64,000 bases of DNA from positions 444,001 through 508,000 of the forward strand of contig NZ_CP029556.1 in the NCBI RefSeq assembly GCF_003293695.1. The letters are read 5' to 3'. Shown here in pieces: positions 42,086 through 49,617 of the stretch (the first letter of the stretch is position 1; each line of letters starts with the position of its first letter). Source of the stretch: Lysobacter oculi. GTDB lineage: Bacteria; Pseudomonadota; Gammaproteobacteria; Xanthomonadales; Xanthomonadaceae. The position numbers were made by a program, and so were the translations under genes. The notes beneath the pieces are model-generated. The model saw nothing but the letters and a program-made list of their open reading frames with translations. It made no database searches and was not told the origin of the DNA.

Positions 42086-42844
42086 TTACTGCATGATTAA
42101 ACCACCATCGACTGCATACTGACTGCCCGTTACATAGGATGAGGCATTGGACAGAAGGAACATTGCCACTGCTGCTGCCTCCTCCGGTGTGCCAACTCGT
42201 TGCAAGGGAACCTGATTGACTACAAAGCTCTCGAAGCCTTCGCGTGCCTCATCCGGGAGAAAATTTCTAAAGTTTGTTGCGATTGGCCCAGGCACAAGCG
42301 TATTTACTCGAATCCCGCGAGGAGCAAGGGCGCTTGCCCAGGAACGGGCAGCAGCCAGCAGCGCTCCTTTTGATGCAGCGTACAGACTCGTTGCAGCCGC
42401 TCCCTCATAGATTGAACTGGATGCAGTGACGACAACAGAGCCATTGTCCTTGAGCAGTGTGGACAAAGCAGCAAGTTGCAGGATGGGGCCACGTACATTT
42501 ACATCCATGATCTGGTTGTACGTGGGGACAGTGATCTCCTCAAGCGGCCCGATTCTCGCAATCGCTGCATTGAGCCAAAGGCCATCCAATCTGCCAATCT
42601 TCTTTACATGGCGAGCAAGGTCAGTTCCGGTTGTTGGGCTGCCCGAATCATTCTCCAGCACGACAGAGCTACTACCCAGCTCTTGCCGCGCAGCGTGCAG
42701 ACGTTCCGGGTCTAAGCCGGTAATGATGACGCGGCCGCCACTATTGGAGATTTGTTTGGCGGCAGACAGGCCCATGCCACTTGTACCGCCGGTGATCAAA
42801 TATGTCTTGTCTTTAAAGTTGTACACGACGCCATACCCTTTCAC
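42086..42844 (-). CDS. Short-chain dehydrogenase/reductase
   Basis: 252 residues from GTG 42844 (GTG 42826 is equally plausible). Classical SDR: TGGTSGMG nucleotide-binding loop at 18-25, NAA at 92-94, catalytic Ser in TASSS near 142, Y155-x3-K159, and the PGPIATNF motif. A cytoplasmic NAD(P)-dependent oxidoreductase with unknown substrate. Confidence 0.88.
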   Translation of the reverse strand: MKGYGVVYNFKDKTYLITGGTSGMGLSAAKQISNSGGRVIITGLDPERLHAARQELGSSSVVLENDSGSPTTGTDLARHVKKIGRLDGLWLNAAIARIGPLEEITVPTYNQIMDVNVRGPILQLAALSTLLKDNGSVVVTASSSIYEGAAATSLYAASKGALLAAARSWASALAPRGIRVNTLVPGPIATNFRNFLPDEAREGFESFVVNQVPLQRVGTPEEAAAVAMFLLSNASSYVTGSQYAVDGGLIMQ

Positions 42845-42848
42845 TGCA

Positions 42849-42955
42849 CTCTAACGCCTGAGTTAAGCCGGCCTGCGTAGCGGCCGAGCGTTGTGGTAAA
42901 CCTTACCGCAAAAACGAGGCCGCGAAGCGGGCTCGGCTTGAACGAATTGTTAGGT
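42849..42955 (-). repeat. attC-77
   Basis: 107 bp, group d. Confidence 0.96.
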
Positions 42956-43351
42956 CTCTGCGTGATCTGATATGTCCCACTCGCCCCACCGGCGGATGAT
43001 CTGACCAGAATCGATCTCAATTATTTCAATTCCACGAATGACGGTGGGCTTATGCGTTGGTCCAACATTCATGTAGCGCAGTGCATTGGTGCCGTGTGCA
43101 GTCCAGCGCACTGCGACCTTGTTAGCGGACAAATCCACGATCAAATCGTCGACCATCGTCATTAGGTCAGGGAAGGCCTGCGTAAGCTCGGCAAGACCGG
43201 CTGCGAATCCAGATTTTGTTGATTCCCGTCCTGCCGAAGCACAGTCCTGGAAGACGTCGGAATGAAGTCGATCAAATAATTCCCAGTTAACAGGTGTGCA
43301 CCAAAGACTGATCCAATCGTTTGCGATCGTTACCAGATTCTGTGAGCTCAT
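42950..43351 (-). CDS. SnoaL-like polyketide cyclase family protein
   Basis: 133 residues; NDWISLWCTPVNWELFDRLHSDVFQDC, FAAGLAELTQAFPDLMTMVDDLIVD and ALRYMNVGPTHKPTVIRGIEIIEIDSGQIIRRWGEWD match the ester-cyclase/SnoaL group of the NTF2 fold. Stop in attC-77. Confidence 0.82.
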   Translation of the reverse strand: MSSQNLVTIANDWISLWCTPVNWELFDRLHSDVFQDCASAGRESTKSGFAAGLAELTQAFPDLMTMVDDLIVDLSANKVAVRWTAHGTNALRYMNVGPTHKPTVIRGIEIIEIDSGQIIRRWGEWDISDHAET

Positions 43352-43358
43352 TGCAGAG

Positions 43359-43469
43359 ACCTAACGCCTGAGTTAAGCCGCGCTGCGAAGTGACGAGCGG
43401 CGGTGTACGCTGATAAGCGTACCGCCGCGACGGCCACGAAGCAACGTCGGCTTGAACGAATTGTTAGGC
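43359..43469 (-). repeat. attC-78
   Basis: 111 bp, group g. Confidence 0.95.
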
Positions 43470-43474
43470 GCACG

Positions 43475-43891
43475 TCACCGTGACTTTGCTACCAATTTTT
43501 TCGCTAGCTGATCATGTTCGCTACATTCAATGAGCATGGCGGCAACGCTCGCCTTGTAGGACCTTTTTTCAGTTGCATCATTGTCATAGACGCTCTTGAA
43601 ATATGAAAGCCAATCAGAATAGAGAAGAAGTGCCACGTCGCTCGCGCTCTTAGAATTGCTGCCTGCTTGAACTGCGATACTGGATGCTTTCAAAAGCCTG
43701 TCTCGCTGCGTTTCTAGGGTTTTGAGGCGCGGATCGGAAGTTCGAGAAGTGGTTAGCAGGCTATGATTCATGGCGGCACAACGTGCCATAACAATTCCAG
43801 CCTTGAGCGATTGTGTGTGCGATTGAGCGGATAAGGGCTGCCCTGTGACCAGAATAGAGACGGCCAACGCGAAAGTGATTGTCTGAGTCAC
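43475..43891 (-). CDS. Secreted helical protein
   Basis: 138 residues from a GTG at 43891. Signal peptide (TQTITFALAVSILVTGQPLSAQS) followed by a helical domain with two cysteines (MARCAAMN and IECSEHD). Function unknown. Confidence 0.66.
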   Translation of the reverse strand: MTQTITFALAVSILVTGQPLSAQSHTQSLKAGIVMARCAAMNHSLLTTSRTSDPRLKTLETQRDRLLKASSIAVQAGSNSKSASDVALLLYSDWLSYFKSVYDNDATEKRSYKASVAAMLIECSEHDQLAKKLVAKSR

Positions 43892-43909
43892 GGTGTTCTC
43901 TGTAAGTGC

Positions 43910-44020
43910 GCCTAACGCCTGAGTTAAGCCGCGGTGCGCAGTGGCCGAGCGGCGGTGTAGCGTTAGCTTACACCGCAAGCGCGGCCACGAAGCAACGTCG
44001 GCTTGAACGATTTGTTAGGC
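43910..44020 (-). repeat. attC-79
   Basis: 111 bp, group g, same hairpin as attC-41. Confidence 0.95.
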
Positions 44021-44560
44021 CTTTGGCGGGTTGCCGAGAACGTCCCGCACGACCTCAGCGAAAGAGCGAGAGAAGTAAAGGAAGCTCGTCACTATTGAGG
44101 TGAACTCTCCTGAATCCAATTTTCCAAATTCTTGGAGGTGTTGCAAAGCATTTCTGTCGTAGTGAAAGCTAATCTTGTTCCGATAATTAGCGTAGCGCTC
44201 AATCTTGCCAATTGGCTCTTGGGTCTTTAATTGAGTAATGCGTGTCTGCGTTTCAGCTAGCAACGACTGGGAAGTGCGGCTGGCAATGGAAAGGATAAGC
44301 GGTATGCCTTTCTCGAAGTACCATCGCTTCGCCTCAAAGAGTCGAGAAACGGAGTCTGCCATCCAGAGCAGCTTTACCGGTCCGGGCTGAGACATTGACA
44401 TGGCCATCAACGTTCTGCCCATATCGAGATGCAGCCAATTTGCCATTGCCCAGATTTCTTTTACATCACTCGGCGTGTCTGCGAAGTAGTGCGAGTCGAG
44501 TGCGCGAATGGCTTGGTCAAAGTTGGAAGAAGCTTTTGCTATTGGGTCATTAGCAACCAT
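44015..44560 (-). CDS. HEPN-like helical protein
   Basis: 181 residues from ATG 44560. All-helical; the segment IERYANYRNKISFHYDRN, with R127 and H133 (R-x5-H), resembles AbiU2/HEPN-type proteins. No partner gene in the cassette. Stop in attC-79. Assignment is tentative. Confidence 0.55.
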   Translation of the reverse strand: MVANDPIAKASSNFDQAIRALDSHYFADTPSDVKEIWAMANWLHLDMGRTLMAMSMSQPGPVKLLWMADSVSRLFEAKRWYFEKGIPLILSIASRTSQSLLAETQTRITQLKTQEPIGKIERYANYRNKISFHYDRNALQHLQEFGKLDSGEFTSIVTSFLYFSRSFAEVVRDVLGNPPKA

Positions 44561-44572
44561 ATTTGTGCAAAG

Positions 44573-44679
44573 GCCTAACGCCTGAGTTAAGCCGGCCTGC
44601 GTAGCGGCCGAACGGTGTGGTAAACCATACCGCACAAGCGAGGCCGCGAAGCGGGCTCGGCTTGAACGAATTGTTAGGC
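44573..44679 (-). repeat. attC-80
   Basis: 107 bp, group d. Confidence 0.96.
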
Positions 44680-44928
44680 GGCCGGTCGCTTCCGTTGCTG
44701 AAGAAACTGCCCGAGGTAAAAAGACGGGAGTGCTATGGCAATCAGAACCAAGTATTTCACTGCCCCAGTGTTCTGAAAATACTCATTGATCAAGTAAGCG
44801 ATAGCGAATCCAATGCCGAACGTTGCGGCCCTGTACCACTCAGTAGGCCGTTGCATGATCTTTGCGATCACGAAATGAACGACAAGGATGAGCGCGATAA
44901 GTAAGGCTGCTGTGGCTAAAGAGTTCAA
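44674..44928 (-). CDS. Small membrane protein, paralogue of 14461-14730
   Basis: 84 residues, three membrane segments; shares KIMQRPTEWYRA, INEYF and KYLVLIAIALPSFYLGQ blocks with the earlier cassette. Stop in attC-80. Confidence 0.7.
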   Translation of the reverse strand: MNSLATAALLIALILVVHFVIAKIMQRPTEWYRAATFGIGFAIAYLINEYFQNTGAVKYLVLIAIALPSFYLGQFLQQRKRPAA

Positions 44929-44956
44929 AGAAGGACCTCAGAAAATTTGTTCCGGC

Positions 44957-45016
44957 GCCTAACGCCTGAAATAAGCCGTGCCGCGAAGCGGCATCGGCTT
45001 GATTGAATTGTTAGAC
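44957..45016 (-). repeat. attC-81 (catB cassette)
   Basis: 60 bp, group s, with CTGAAATAAGCC and GATTGAATTG variants. This is the attC of the catB cassette and has the look of attCs found in class 1 resistance integrons. Confidence 0.96.
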
Positions 45017-45643
45017 GGCAAACTCGAGCCAATACTTGTGCAGGCCAACAATATTAGACGAGCACAGCATGGGCATTGCCGCTTTGATCTTCTCCAGTGA
45101 CCAATTCCACCACTCCATCTCCAGAAGCAATGAAATTTCCTCATCGGTGAAGCGTTTCTTAATCTTCTTAGCGGGATTGCCGCCAACGATAGCGTAAGGC
45201 TCCACATCTTTTGTCACCAACGAGCGGCTGCCTATCACCGCACCGTGCCCGATCTTGATTCCGGGCATGACCATTGCCTCAGAGCCGATCCAAACGTCAT
45301 TGCCAATGACAGTATTACCTGCTTTTTGGAAGGCATCGAGTGCGCTTGAGAATGCAGGTTCTTCCTGCATATAAAAGAACGGGAAAGATGATGCCCAGTC
45401 GTACCGATGCCCCTGATTGCCAGCCATGATAAAGGAAGCCCCACTCCCGATAGAGCAGAAACTACCGATGATCAACTTATCAACGTCATCACGGTCCGGA
45501 AACAGATACCGTGCGCAGTCATCGAATGAGTGCCCATGATAGTAGCCAGAGTAATAGCTGTACCGCCCAACTTTGATATTGGGGTTCTTCACTTGCTCAG
45601 AAAGCAGCTTGCCTTTGAAGGGGCTATCAAAGTAGTTGGTCAT
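45011..45643 (-). CDS. catB: Type B chloramphenicol acetyltransferase (CatB)
   Basis: 210 residues, full length. It starts [17 protein letters not shown] and has the left-handed beta-helix hexapeptide repeats ([45 protein letters not shown]) and the catalytic His79 in NQGHRYDW. It acetylates chloramphenicol with acetyl-CoA. From memory the sequence is extremely close to the CatB3-type cassette of class 1 integrons; the allele needs a database check. Stop in attC-81. Confidence 0.95.
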   Translation of the reverse strand: MTNYFDSPFKGKLLSEQVKNPNIKVGRYSYYSGYYHGHSFDDCARYLFPDRDDVDKLIIGSFCSIGSGASFIMAGNQGHRYDWASSFPFFYMQEEPAFSSALDAFQKAGNTVIGNDVWIGSEAMVMPGIKIGHGAVIGSRSLVTKDVEPYAIVGGNPAKKIKKRFTDEEISLLLEMEWWNWSLEKIKAAMPMLCSSNIVGLHKYWLEFAV

Positions 45644-45671
45644 AAGAGATCCCGCGGTCTGTGACTTTGCC

Positions 45672-45783
45672 GTCTAACACCTAAGTTAAGCCGACCCGCG
45701 TAGTGGAGTGAACCACATGGCAAGCTGTACCTGCCATGTGGTTTGCGTAACGAAGCGGGTTCGGCTTGAACGCATTGTTAGGC
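45672..45783 (-). repeat. attC-82
   Basis: 112 bp, group f; L' is ACACCTAAG, differing from the array standard ACGCCTGAG. Confidence 0.94.
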
Positions 45784-46188
45784 CTCATGCCGACGAAGGC
45801 TGAAGTACCAGAAGGCAATGCCAGCAAGTGCCCCAAGCCCACCGCATAAACCAAGCATACCCAGCAAATTGGTTGTCCTGTCCATTGCGTGGAATGCGAC
45901 CGCTGCAAGGGCGCCAGCAAGGCCAGCGCCAATCGGCACTTGCCACCAAGACAGCCAGCCAAGCTTGCGCAATGCTAGATAAAGCGGGACGCCAAACACA
46001 AGGGCGGCCGGGAAGGCGATGATTGAACCGAAGGCGAAGTAGCCAACAAAAGTGCCGGCGCAAGTGCCGCGACTACTAAGGCCGACAGCAAGCGCTACGC
46101 AATGAGTCGCCGGTACAGCGAGGAGCGCGACAACGACTGCGGCAATGAATGCAGTCGCCGTGGTCAAGATGCCGTGGCGCTTGTTCAT
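45778..46188 (-). CDS. Integral membrane protein
   Basis: 136 residues from ATG 46188 (46200 possible), four membrane segments with small-residue-rich helices (GAGLAGALAAVAFH, GLCGGLGALAGIAF). Function unknown. Stop in attC-82. Confidence 0.7.
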   Translation of the reverse strand: MNKRHGILTTATAFIAAVVVALLAVPATHCVALAVGLSSRGTCAGTFVGYFAFGSIIAFPAALVFGVPLYLALRKLGWLSWWQVPIGAGLAGALAAVAFHAMDRTTNLLGMLGLCGGLGALAGIAFWYFSLRRHEA

Positions 46189-46191
46189 GAG

Positions 46192-46251
46192 GCCTAACAC
46201 CTGAATTAAGCCGCGCCGCGAAGCGGCGTCGGCTTGAATGAATTGTTAGAT
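46192..46251 (-). repeat. attC-83
   Basis: 60 bp, group s; L' ACACCTGAA. Confidence 0.95.
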
Positions 46252-46261
46252 GCCAGCCCGA

Positions 46262-46594
46262 TCAATGTGCGCTGACCTTGGATAGCAGATTTAGAACGGC
46301 GACGCCACTAACGATAAGTCCCATGCCAACGAACGCCCACAAGTCTAGTTTCTGGCCATGGAAGATCCAAGCGATAGCTGCCACAAGTACGATGCCGAGG
46401 CCAGCCCAAACAGCATAAGCAATGCCGACCGGGATGGACTTGATTGCGAGAGAGAGGAAATAGAACGCAAGCCCGTAGCCAGCCACAACTACAACAGAAG
46501 GAACTAACTTGGTGAATCCATGGCTGGACTTCAGTGCGGAAGTTGCGACGACCTCACCAAATATTGCAATAGCCAGAAAGAGCCAGTTCTTCAC
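46262..46594 (-). CDS. QacE-like small multidrug resistance (SMR) exporter
   Basis: 110 residues from a GTG at 46594 preceded by AGGAGA; a TTG two codons upstream is less likely. [32 protein letters not shown] carries the essential membrane glutamate E14. Four transmembrane helices, and [47 protein letters not shown] closely follows QacE/QacG/QacH of integrons. It exports quaternary ammonium compounds by proton antiport; related cassettes may prefer guanidinium. Confidence 0.9.
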   Translation of the reverse strand: MKNWLFLAIAIFGEVVATSALKSSHGFTKLVPSVVVVAGYGLAFYFLSLAIKSIPVGIAYAVWAGLGIVLVAAIAWIFHGQKLDLWAFVGMGLIVSGVAVLNLLSKVSAH

Positions 46595-46702
46595 GTGCAA
46601 TCTCCTCTACGGTATGAAGGATAAATAGTGGTGGCTATGAGTTGCCAAAAACAGTCTTGCGGCTGTCGATTTTCTGTGAGCATACGCAACGCCAAATCTG
46701 GC
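46595..46702 (-). promoter_or_regulatory. Long leader of the SMR cassette
   Basis: About 108 bp separate the R' box of attC-84 from the qac start, much longer than in neighbouring cassettes. A TTGGCA / TATTTA pair with 15-bp spacing (minus strand, in 46621-46655) could be a weak promoter. I saw no guanidine-riboswitch ACGR-loop hairpins. The role is unproven. Confidence 0.3.
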
Positions 46703-46762
46703 ATCTAACACCTGAGTTAAGCCGCGCCGCGAAGCGGCGTCGGCTTGAATGAATTGTTAGGC
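46703..46762 (-). repeat. attC-84
   Basis: 60 bp, group s; L' ACACCTGAG. Confidence 0.95.
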
Positions 46763-47170
46763 AACAGCCGAGGCTGGCACCCGATCAACAATCTCTACCC
46801 ACGTCTCCCCATCAATTGTCAGGACGGGCCCACCGATAAAAATTTCCTTGTCGTTGAAACTGGCGATCTGACGCGGAGCATCATGCACTGATGGGTCTTT
46901 TGCCCGGCACATGACAAAGTAGGTCTTTGCACCATTGCGTATCAACTCAACGTGAGCGAGGCGCTCAGCGTATCCAAGGTTGTCACGCCCCCGACCATCA
47001 CCATACTTTTCCAAGTGCGTGATCTGCACAAGAAGCTTGCCATCTTTGCGTGCGGTTCCGTCTTGCCAGACACGCAGCGCAACAGCCCCATCATTACGGA
47101 CAGCGCCCCATGACCAGCGAGTATTCGCCAATGGCGCGCCAATGCTGTCAAAGAACTTTGCTAGCGACAT
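46757..47170 (-). CDS. Cytoplasmic cassette protein of unknown family
   Basis: 137 residues; MSLAKFFDSIGAPLANTRWSWGAVRNDGAVALRVWQDGT, ending DGETWVEIVDRVPASAVA. An alpha/beta protein with conserved-looking W and K residues. I do not recognise the family. Stop in attC-84. Confidence 0.7.
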   Translation of the reverse strand: MSLAKFFDSIGAPLANTRWSWGAVRNDGAVALRVWQDGTARKDGKLLVQITHLEKYGDGRGRDNLGYAERLAHVELIRNGAKTYFVMCRAKDPSVHDAPRQIASFNDKEIFIGGPVLTIDGETWVEIVDRVPASAVA

Positions 47171-47183
47171 AACTTTCTCTGTT

Positions 47184-47291
47184 GCCTAACGCCTGAGTTA
47201 AGCCGGCCTGCGTAGCGGTACGGCGTTGTGCTAAAAGTTAGCACATAAGCCGATGCCGCGAAGCAGGATCGGCTTGAACGAATTGTTAGGT
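47184..47291 (-). repeat. attC-85
   Basis: 108 bp, mixed d/e form like attC-60; standard L' ACGCCTGAG. Confidence 0.95.
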
Positions 47292-47300
47292 GTCATGGCG

Positions 47301-47639
47301 TTACAAACAAACACCTGTTCTGCCTATCGTTACGTTCTGAACAACTCTCCTCTCGTTGAGTTGCAGGTTGACGCTTGTGAACGTTTTTGCACATGGGAAG
47401 TGAGGCCAACGAGTATCAATTCCTTCTCGGGCGAAAAGGACAATACTTCTATCCTCTCCGGTGTTTACTACGCTAAATTCGTTTGAATGCGCCCACTTTA
47501 GCGCCGTGACTTCCGAGATTCCTGGCTTTAAATGTTGGGGTATTACAGCTGCCCAATGTTCTTGTTGTGCACGCTCAGCCGTTGTCTGACTGCACGCCGT
47601 TAGTGCCAATACCAAGAAGATTGCATAGGAATTCTTCAT
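47301..47639 (-). CDS. Small lipoprotein
   Basis: 112 residues from ATG 47639; signal peptide MKNSYAIFLVLALTAC with lipobox LTAC at 13-16. Mature domain has paired cysteines (PCAKTF and GVCL). Unknown function. Confidence 0.72.
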   Translation of the reverse strand: MKNSYAIFLVLALTACSQTTAERAQQEHWAAVIPQHLKPGISEVTALKWAHSNEFSVVNTGEDRSIVLFAREGIDTRWPHFPCAKTFTSVNLQLNERRVVQNVTIGRTGVCL

Positions 47640-47642
47640 GAC

Positions 47643-47754
47643 ACCTAACACCTGAGTTAAGCCGACCTGCGTAGCGGAGGCGGCTGCATGGCAAGCTTTC
47701 TCTGCCATGCGGTCGCTGTAGCGAAGTAGGTTCGGCTTGAACGAATAGTTAGGC
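47643..47754 (-). repeat. attC-86 (last visible)
   Basis: 112 bp, group f; L' ACACCTGAG. Rightmost attC before the prophage. Confidence 0.95.
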
Positions 47755-48030
47755 TGCAAGATAGGTTCCGCAAGCCGAGAGTGCAACCGCCGCGACCAGG
47801 AGATGTGGCCGGAGCCGACGAGCTGGCTTGAAGATGTGTCCGAAGCATGCGTCGAGTGCGAGCGAGCGTGCAGCGGCGGACCAGCGGGCGAGGGACGTTC
47901 TGGAGCCTGACACGAGCTTCACCGTGGCCCGCCACGCCGGGAAGCTCCCGGAGCCCAACACACCGTGGCACCGAAGGCGAGACAGGAAGCGTCGAGTGCA
48001 AACGACACGAAAGACCAGCAGAAAGGCGAG
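47755..48030. other. Cassette portion cut by the Mu-like prophage
   Basis: About 276 bp. A minus frame reaches a TAA in the attC (…LVAAVALSACGTYLAA) but has no good start. Likely the 3' part of a cassette whose 5' part lies beyond the prophage. Confidence 0.5.
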
Positions 48031-48042
48031 TGTGTTCCCCGC

Positions 48043-48213
48043 CACATGGTTTGTATAAGAGGGACTAGGCGGGATAAGCCGGGAAAAATTGGGCCGAAAC
48101 TCAAATGAAATAAGGGTTTGAGGCCCATTTGACGCCGGAACTAGCGGGGCGGGTTGCGTCACATGGTTTGTGCGCGGCGCCGCCCCGCCGCCATTTTGCG
48201 ACACATGGTCTGC
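48043..48213 (+). promoter_or_regulatory. Prophage left-end transposase sites L1, L2, L3
   Basis: Three direct repeats: CACATGGTTTGT at 48043-48054, CACATGGTTTGT at 48160-48171 and CACATGGTCTGC at 48202-48213. The spacings of 117 and 42 bp are close to those of the Mu L1-L2-L3 transposase-binding sites (about 105 and 40). Confidence 0.8.
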
Positions 48214-48534
48214 TCAACAGGCCGGCAGGTCCGTCACCAGGCTGCAACCGGTCTCGGCGGCATCGACGTACCCATACATCCGGTCCAGGAGGTCGTCCAC
48301 CTGGGGATCGGTGAGGTCGGAGAGGTGCTCGGCGCCGCGGCTGTCCAGGAAGAGCGTGATTGCCTCCTGCCAGCGGTACATGTTGGCGATGCGCGTGATT
48401 TCCCGGCATTTGCGGGCGCGGGGCGTCTGATCGAGCAACTGGTCGCCGTAGCCCGGCATGGCCACCGGCGGGCTGGGCGTGGCGCCAGCGTCCGCCAGCA
48501 TGGTGGTCAATTCGTCGAGGGTGAAGACCGGCAT
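48214..48534 (-). CDS. Prophage left-end protein of unknown function
   Basis: 106 residues; MPVFTLDELTTMLADAG ... CREITRIANMYRWQEAITLFLDSRGAEHL. Helical, acidic. It is downstream of the repressor on the same strand and its stop abuts L3. Possibly expressed in the lysogen. Confidence 0.55.
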   Translation of the reverse strand: MPVFTLDELTTMLADAGATPSPPVAMPGYGDQLLDQTPRARKCREITRIANMYRWQEAITLFLDSRGAEHLSDLTDPQVDDLLDRMYGYVDAAETGCSLVTDLPAC

Positions 48535-48597
48535 TTCGTCGTCCTGGGGTGCTGGGACGACATGCTGCCGGGCTGATCTCTCACAGATTGAGACGGC

Positions 48598-49152
48598 CTA
48601 GAAGCCTTTAAAACCGGGGAAATTGGACGGTTCAGGCATGTCAGCGTTCACCGGCTCACCCATGATCCTGGCTAGCAGCTGGTCCACCGGCTGGGCGGTC
48701 TCCGGCTCGTTGTCGGTGAACAGCAGGTAGAGCAGCACGCTGGCCCTGGCGAGCTGGTTGGCCGAGGGCAGCTTGTTGAACCGCTGGAAGACGCCTATGG
48801 CCGATTCCACCGCCTTCTGCATCATCTCCGGGTCCAGCTTTGCACCGGAACTGCCTTGTTTTTCAGCATCGATGCGCTCCGGGCCTTTGCCAGTGAGCAG
48901 CCAATTGATGTTCCAGCCTTCACGGCATAAGTGGATCAGATCGCTCGCTGAAGGCTCTCGCTCACCGCGCTCCCAGCGGGAGTAGGTGTTCTTGTAGACA
49001 CCCATTCGGAGGGCCATGCCTTCCTGCGTGTCACCCCCTCGGGCTACTAGCAACCTGGCTCCTATCGCCTTCCGACTTGAGTCGGAAGCGGAGTCGGAAG
49101 TGCTTTCAACGCTTCCGACTTCGCTAAACCCCTTGTTTTCAAGAGTTTTCAT
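48598..49152 (-). CDS. c: Prophage repressor (C protein), XRE-type HTH
   Basis: 184 residues. After a serine-rich N-terminus comes an XRE helix-turn-helix (IGARLLVARGGDTQEGMALRMGVYKNTYSRWERGEREPSASDLIHLC), then a C-terminal helical part. It is divergent from ner and the transposition operon, the place of the lysogeny repressor. Four of five operator-like 9-mers lie inside its first 30 codons. Confidence 0.8.
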   Translation of the reverse strand: MKTLENKGFSEVGSVESTSDSASDSSRKAIGARLLVARGGDTQEGMALRMGVYKNTYSRWERGEREPSASDLIHLCREGWNINWLLTGKGPERIDAEKQGSSGAKLDPEMMQKAVESAIGVFQRFNKLPSANQLARASVLLYLLFTDNEPETAQPVDQLLARIMGEPVNADMPEPSNFPGFKGF

Positions 49153-49191
49153 GCATTTCGTCCGATCGGGGTTCGTCGAAAGAGTCGGAAG
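49069..49191. promoter_or_regulatory. Operator array: five AGTCGGAAG 9-mers
   Basis: CTTCCGACT-TG-AGTCGGAAG forms a perfect palindrome at 49069-49088. Further copies are at 49092-49100 (direct), 49112-49120 (inverted) and 49183-49191 (direct). The cluster spans the repressor start and the repressor-ner gap, as the Mu operators do, and is probably bound by the repressor and/or Ner. Confidence 0.65.
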
Positions 49192-49266
49192 CCCGAAAGG
49201 GGTTGACGACTATCCCGAACGGGTCTATGGTTGTGCCCCATACAAGTCCCTTGTTTGGAAGCGCAC

Positions 49267-49617
49267 ATGGCAACTGCCCCCAGCACGAAAAAACCAGTCA
49301 ACAAGGACTGGCACTGGAAAGACCTCTTGGCGGCGCTGGCCAAGCGGGGTTGGAGCCTGCGTCAGATCGGCCTGGCCGAGGGCTACCCGGATGGGTCAGC
49401 GCTGGGCGAAACCGCCCGCCGCGCGTACCCGAAGGCCGAAGCCATTCTGGCCGCCTACGCCGGGATCGATCACCCGATGGTGATCTGGCCGAGCCGCTAT
49501 GACGCACATGGCAATCCGAACCGTCGCCGCGGGCCTGCGCCGAGGAAGGGAACGCCACCCCGCAAGGCTACCACCCACGTGCTGGCGGGCAATCCGCAAA
49601 AGGCGGCAGCCGCATGA
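49267..49617 (+). CDS. ner: Ner-like DNA-binding protein
   Basis: 116 residues from ATG 49267. KDWHWKDLLAALAKRGWSLRQIGLAEGYPDGSALGETARRAYPKAEAILAAYAGIDHPMVIWPSRYDAHG is the Ner/Nlp HTH domain that represses early transcription in Mu-like phages. First gene of the rightward operon. Confidence 0.9.
   Translation: MATAPSTKKPVNKDWHWKDLLAALAKRGWSLRQIGLAEGYPDGSALGETARRAYPKAEAILAAYAGIDHPMVIWPSRYDAHGNPNRRRGPAPRKGTPPRKATTHVLAGNPQKAAAA

Larger units (their letters stand above)
1..47754 (-). mobile_element. Sedentary integron gene-cassette array (86 attC sites)
   Basis: Eighty-six attC sites, all in one orientation, recur about every 0.5 kb once the IS elements are discounted. On the minus strand each begins with R'' (consensus GCCTAAC), then AATTCGTTCAAGCCG, a variable hairpin, CGGCTTAACTCAGGC and R' (GTTAGGC, the crossover box). 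In plus coordinates R' is at the lower end and R'' at the upper end of each site. Cassette genes are therefore on the minus strand and each cassette's own attC lies to its left. intI and attI are not in the window and should lie to the right. The array is open at the left edge. At the right it meets a Mu-like prophage. Confidence 0.97.

Noticed and set aside
46595..46702. Guanidine riboswitch upstream of the SMR gene
   Set aside because: The paired hairpins with ACGR loops (mini-ykkC) or the conserved ykkC core are not visible in the leader.
47253..47486. Plus-strand 77-codon frame over 47253-47486
   Set aside because: Overlaps attC-85 and is antisense to a good lipoprotein gene at 47301-47639.
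1..47754. Regularly spaced repeats considered as a CRISPR array
   Set aside because: Repeats are 60-112 bp attC sites with imperfect hairpins and integron core boxes, separated by genes rather than short spacers.
48101..48409. Several short frames around the prophage left end
   Set aside because: They overlap the L1-L3 sites or the 48214-48534 gene in other phases and lack any signature.
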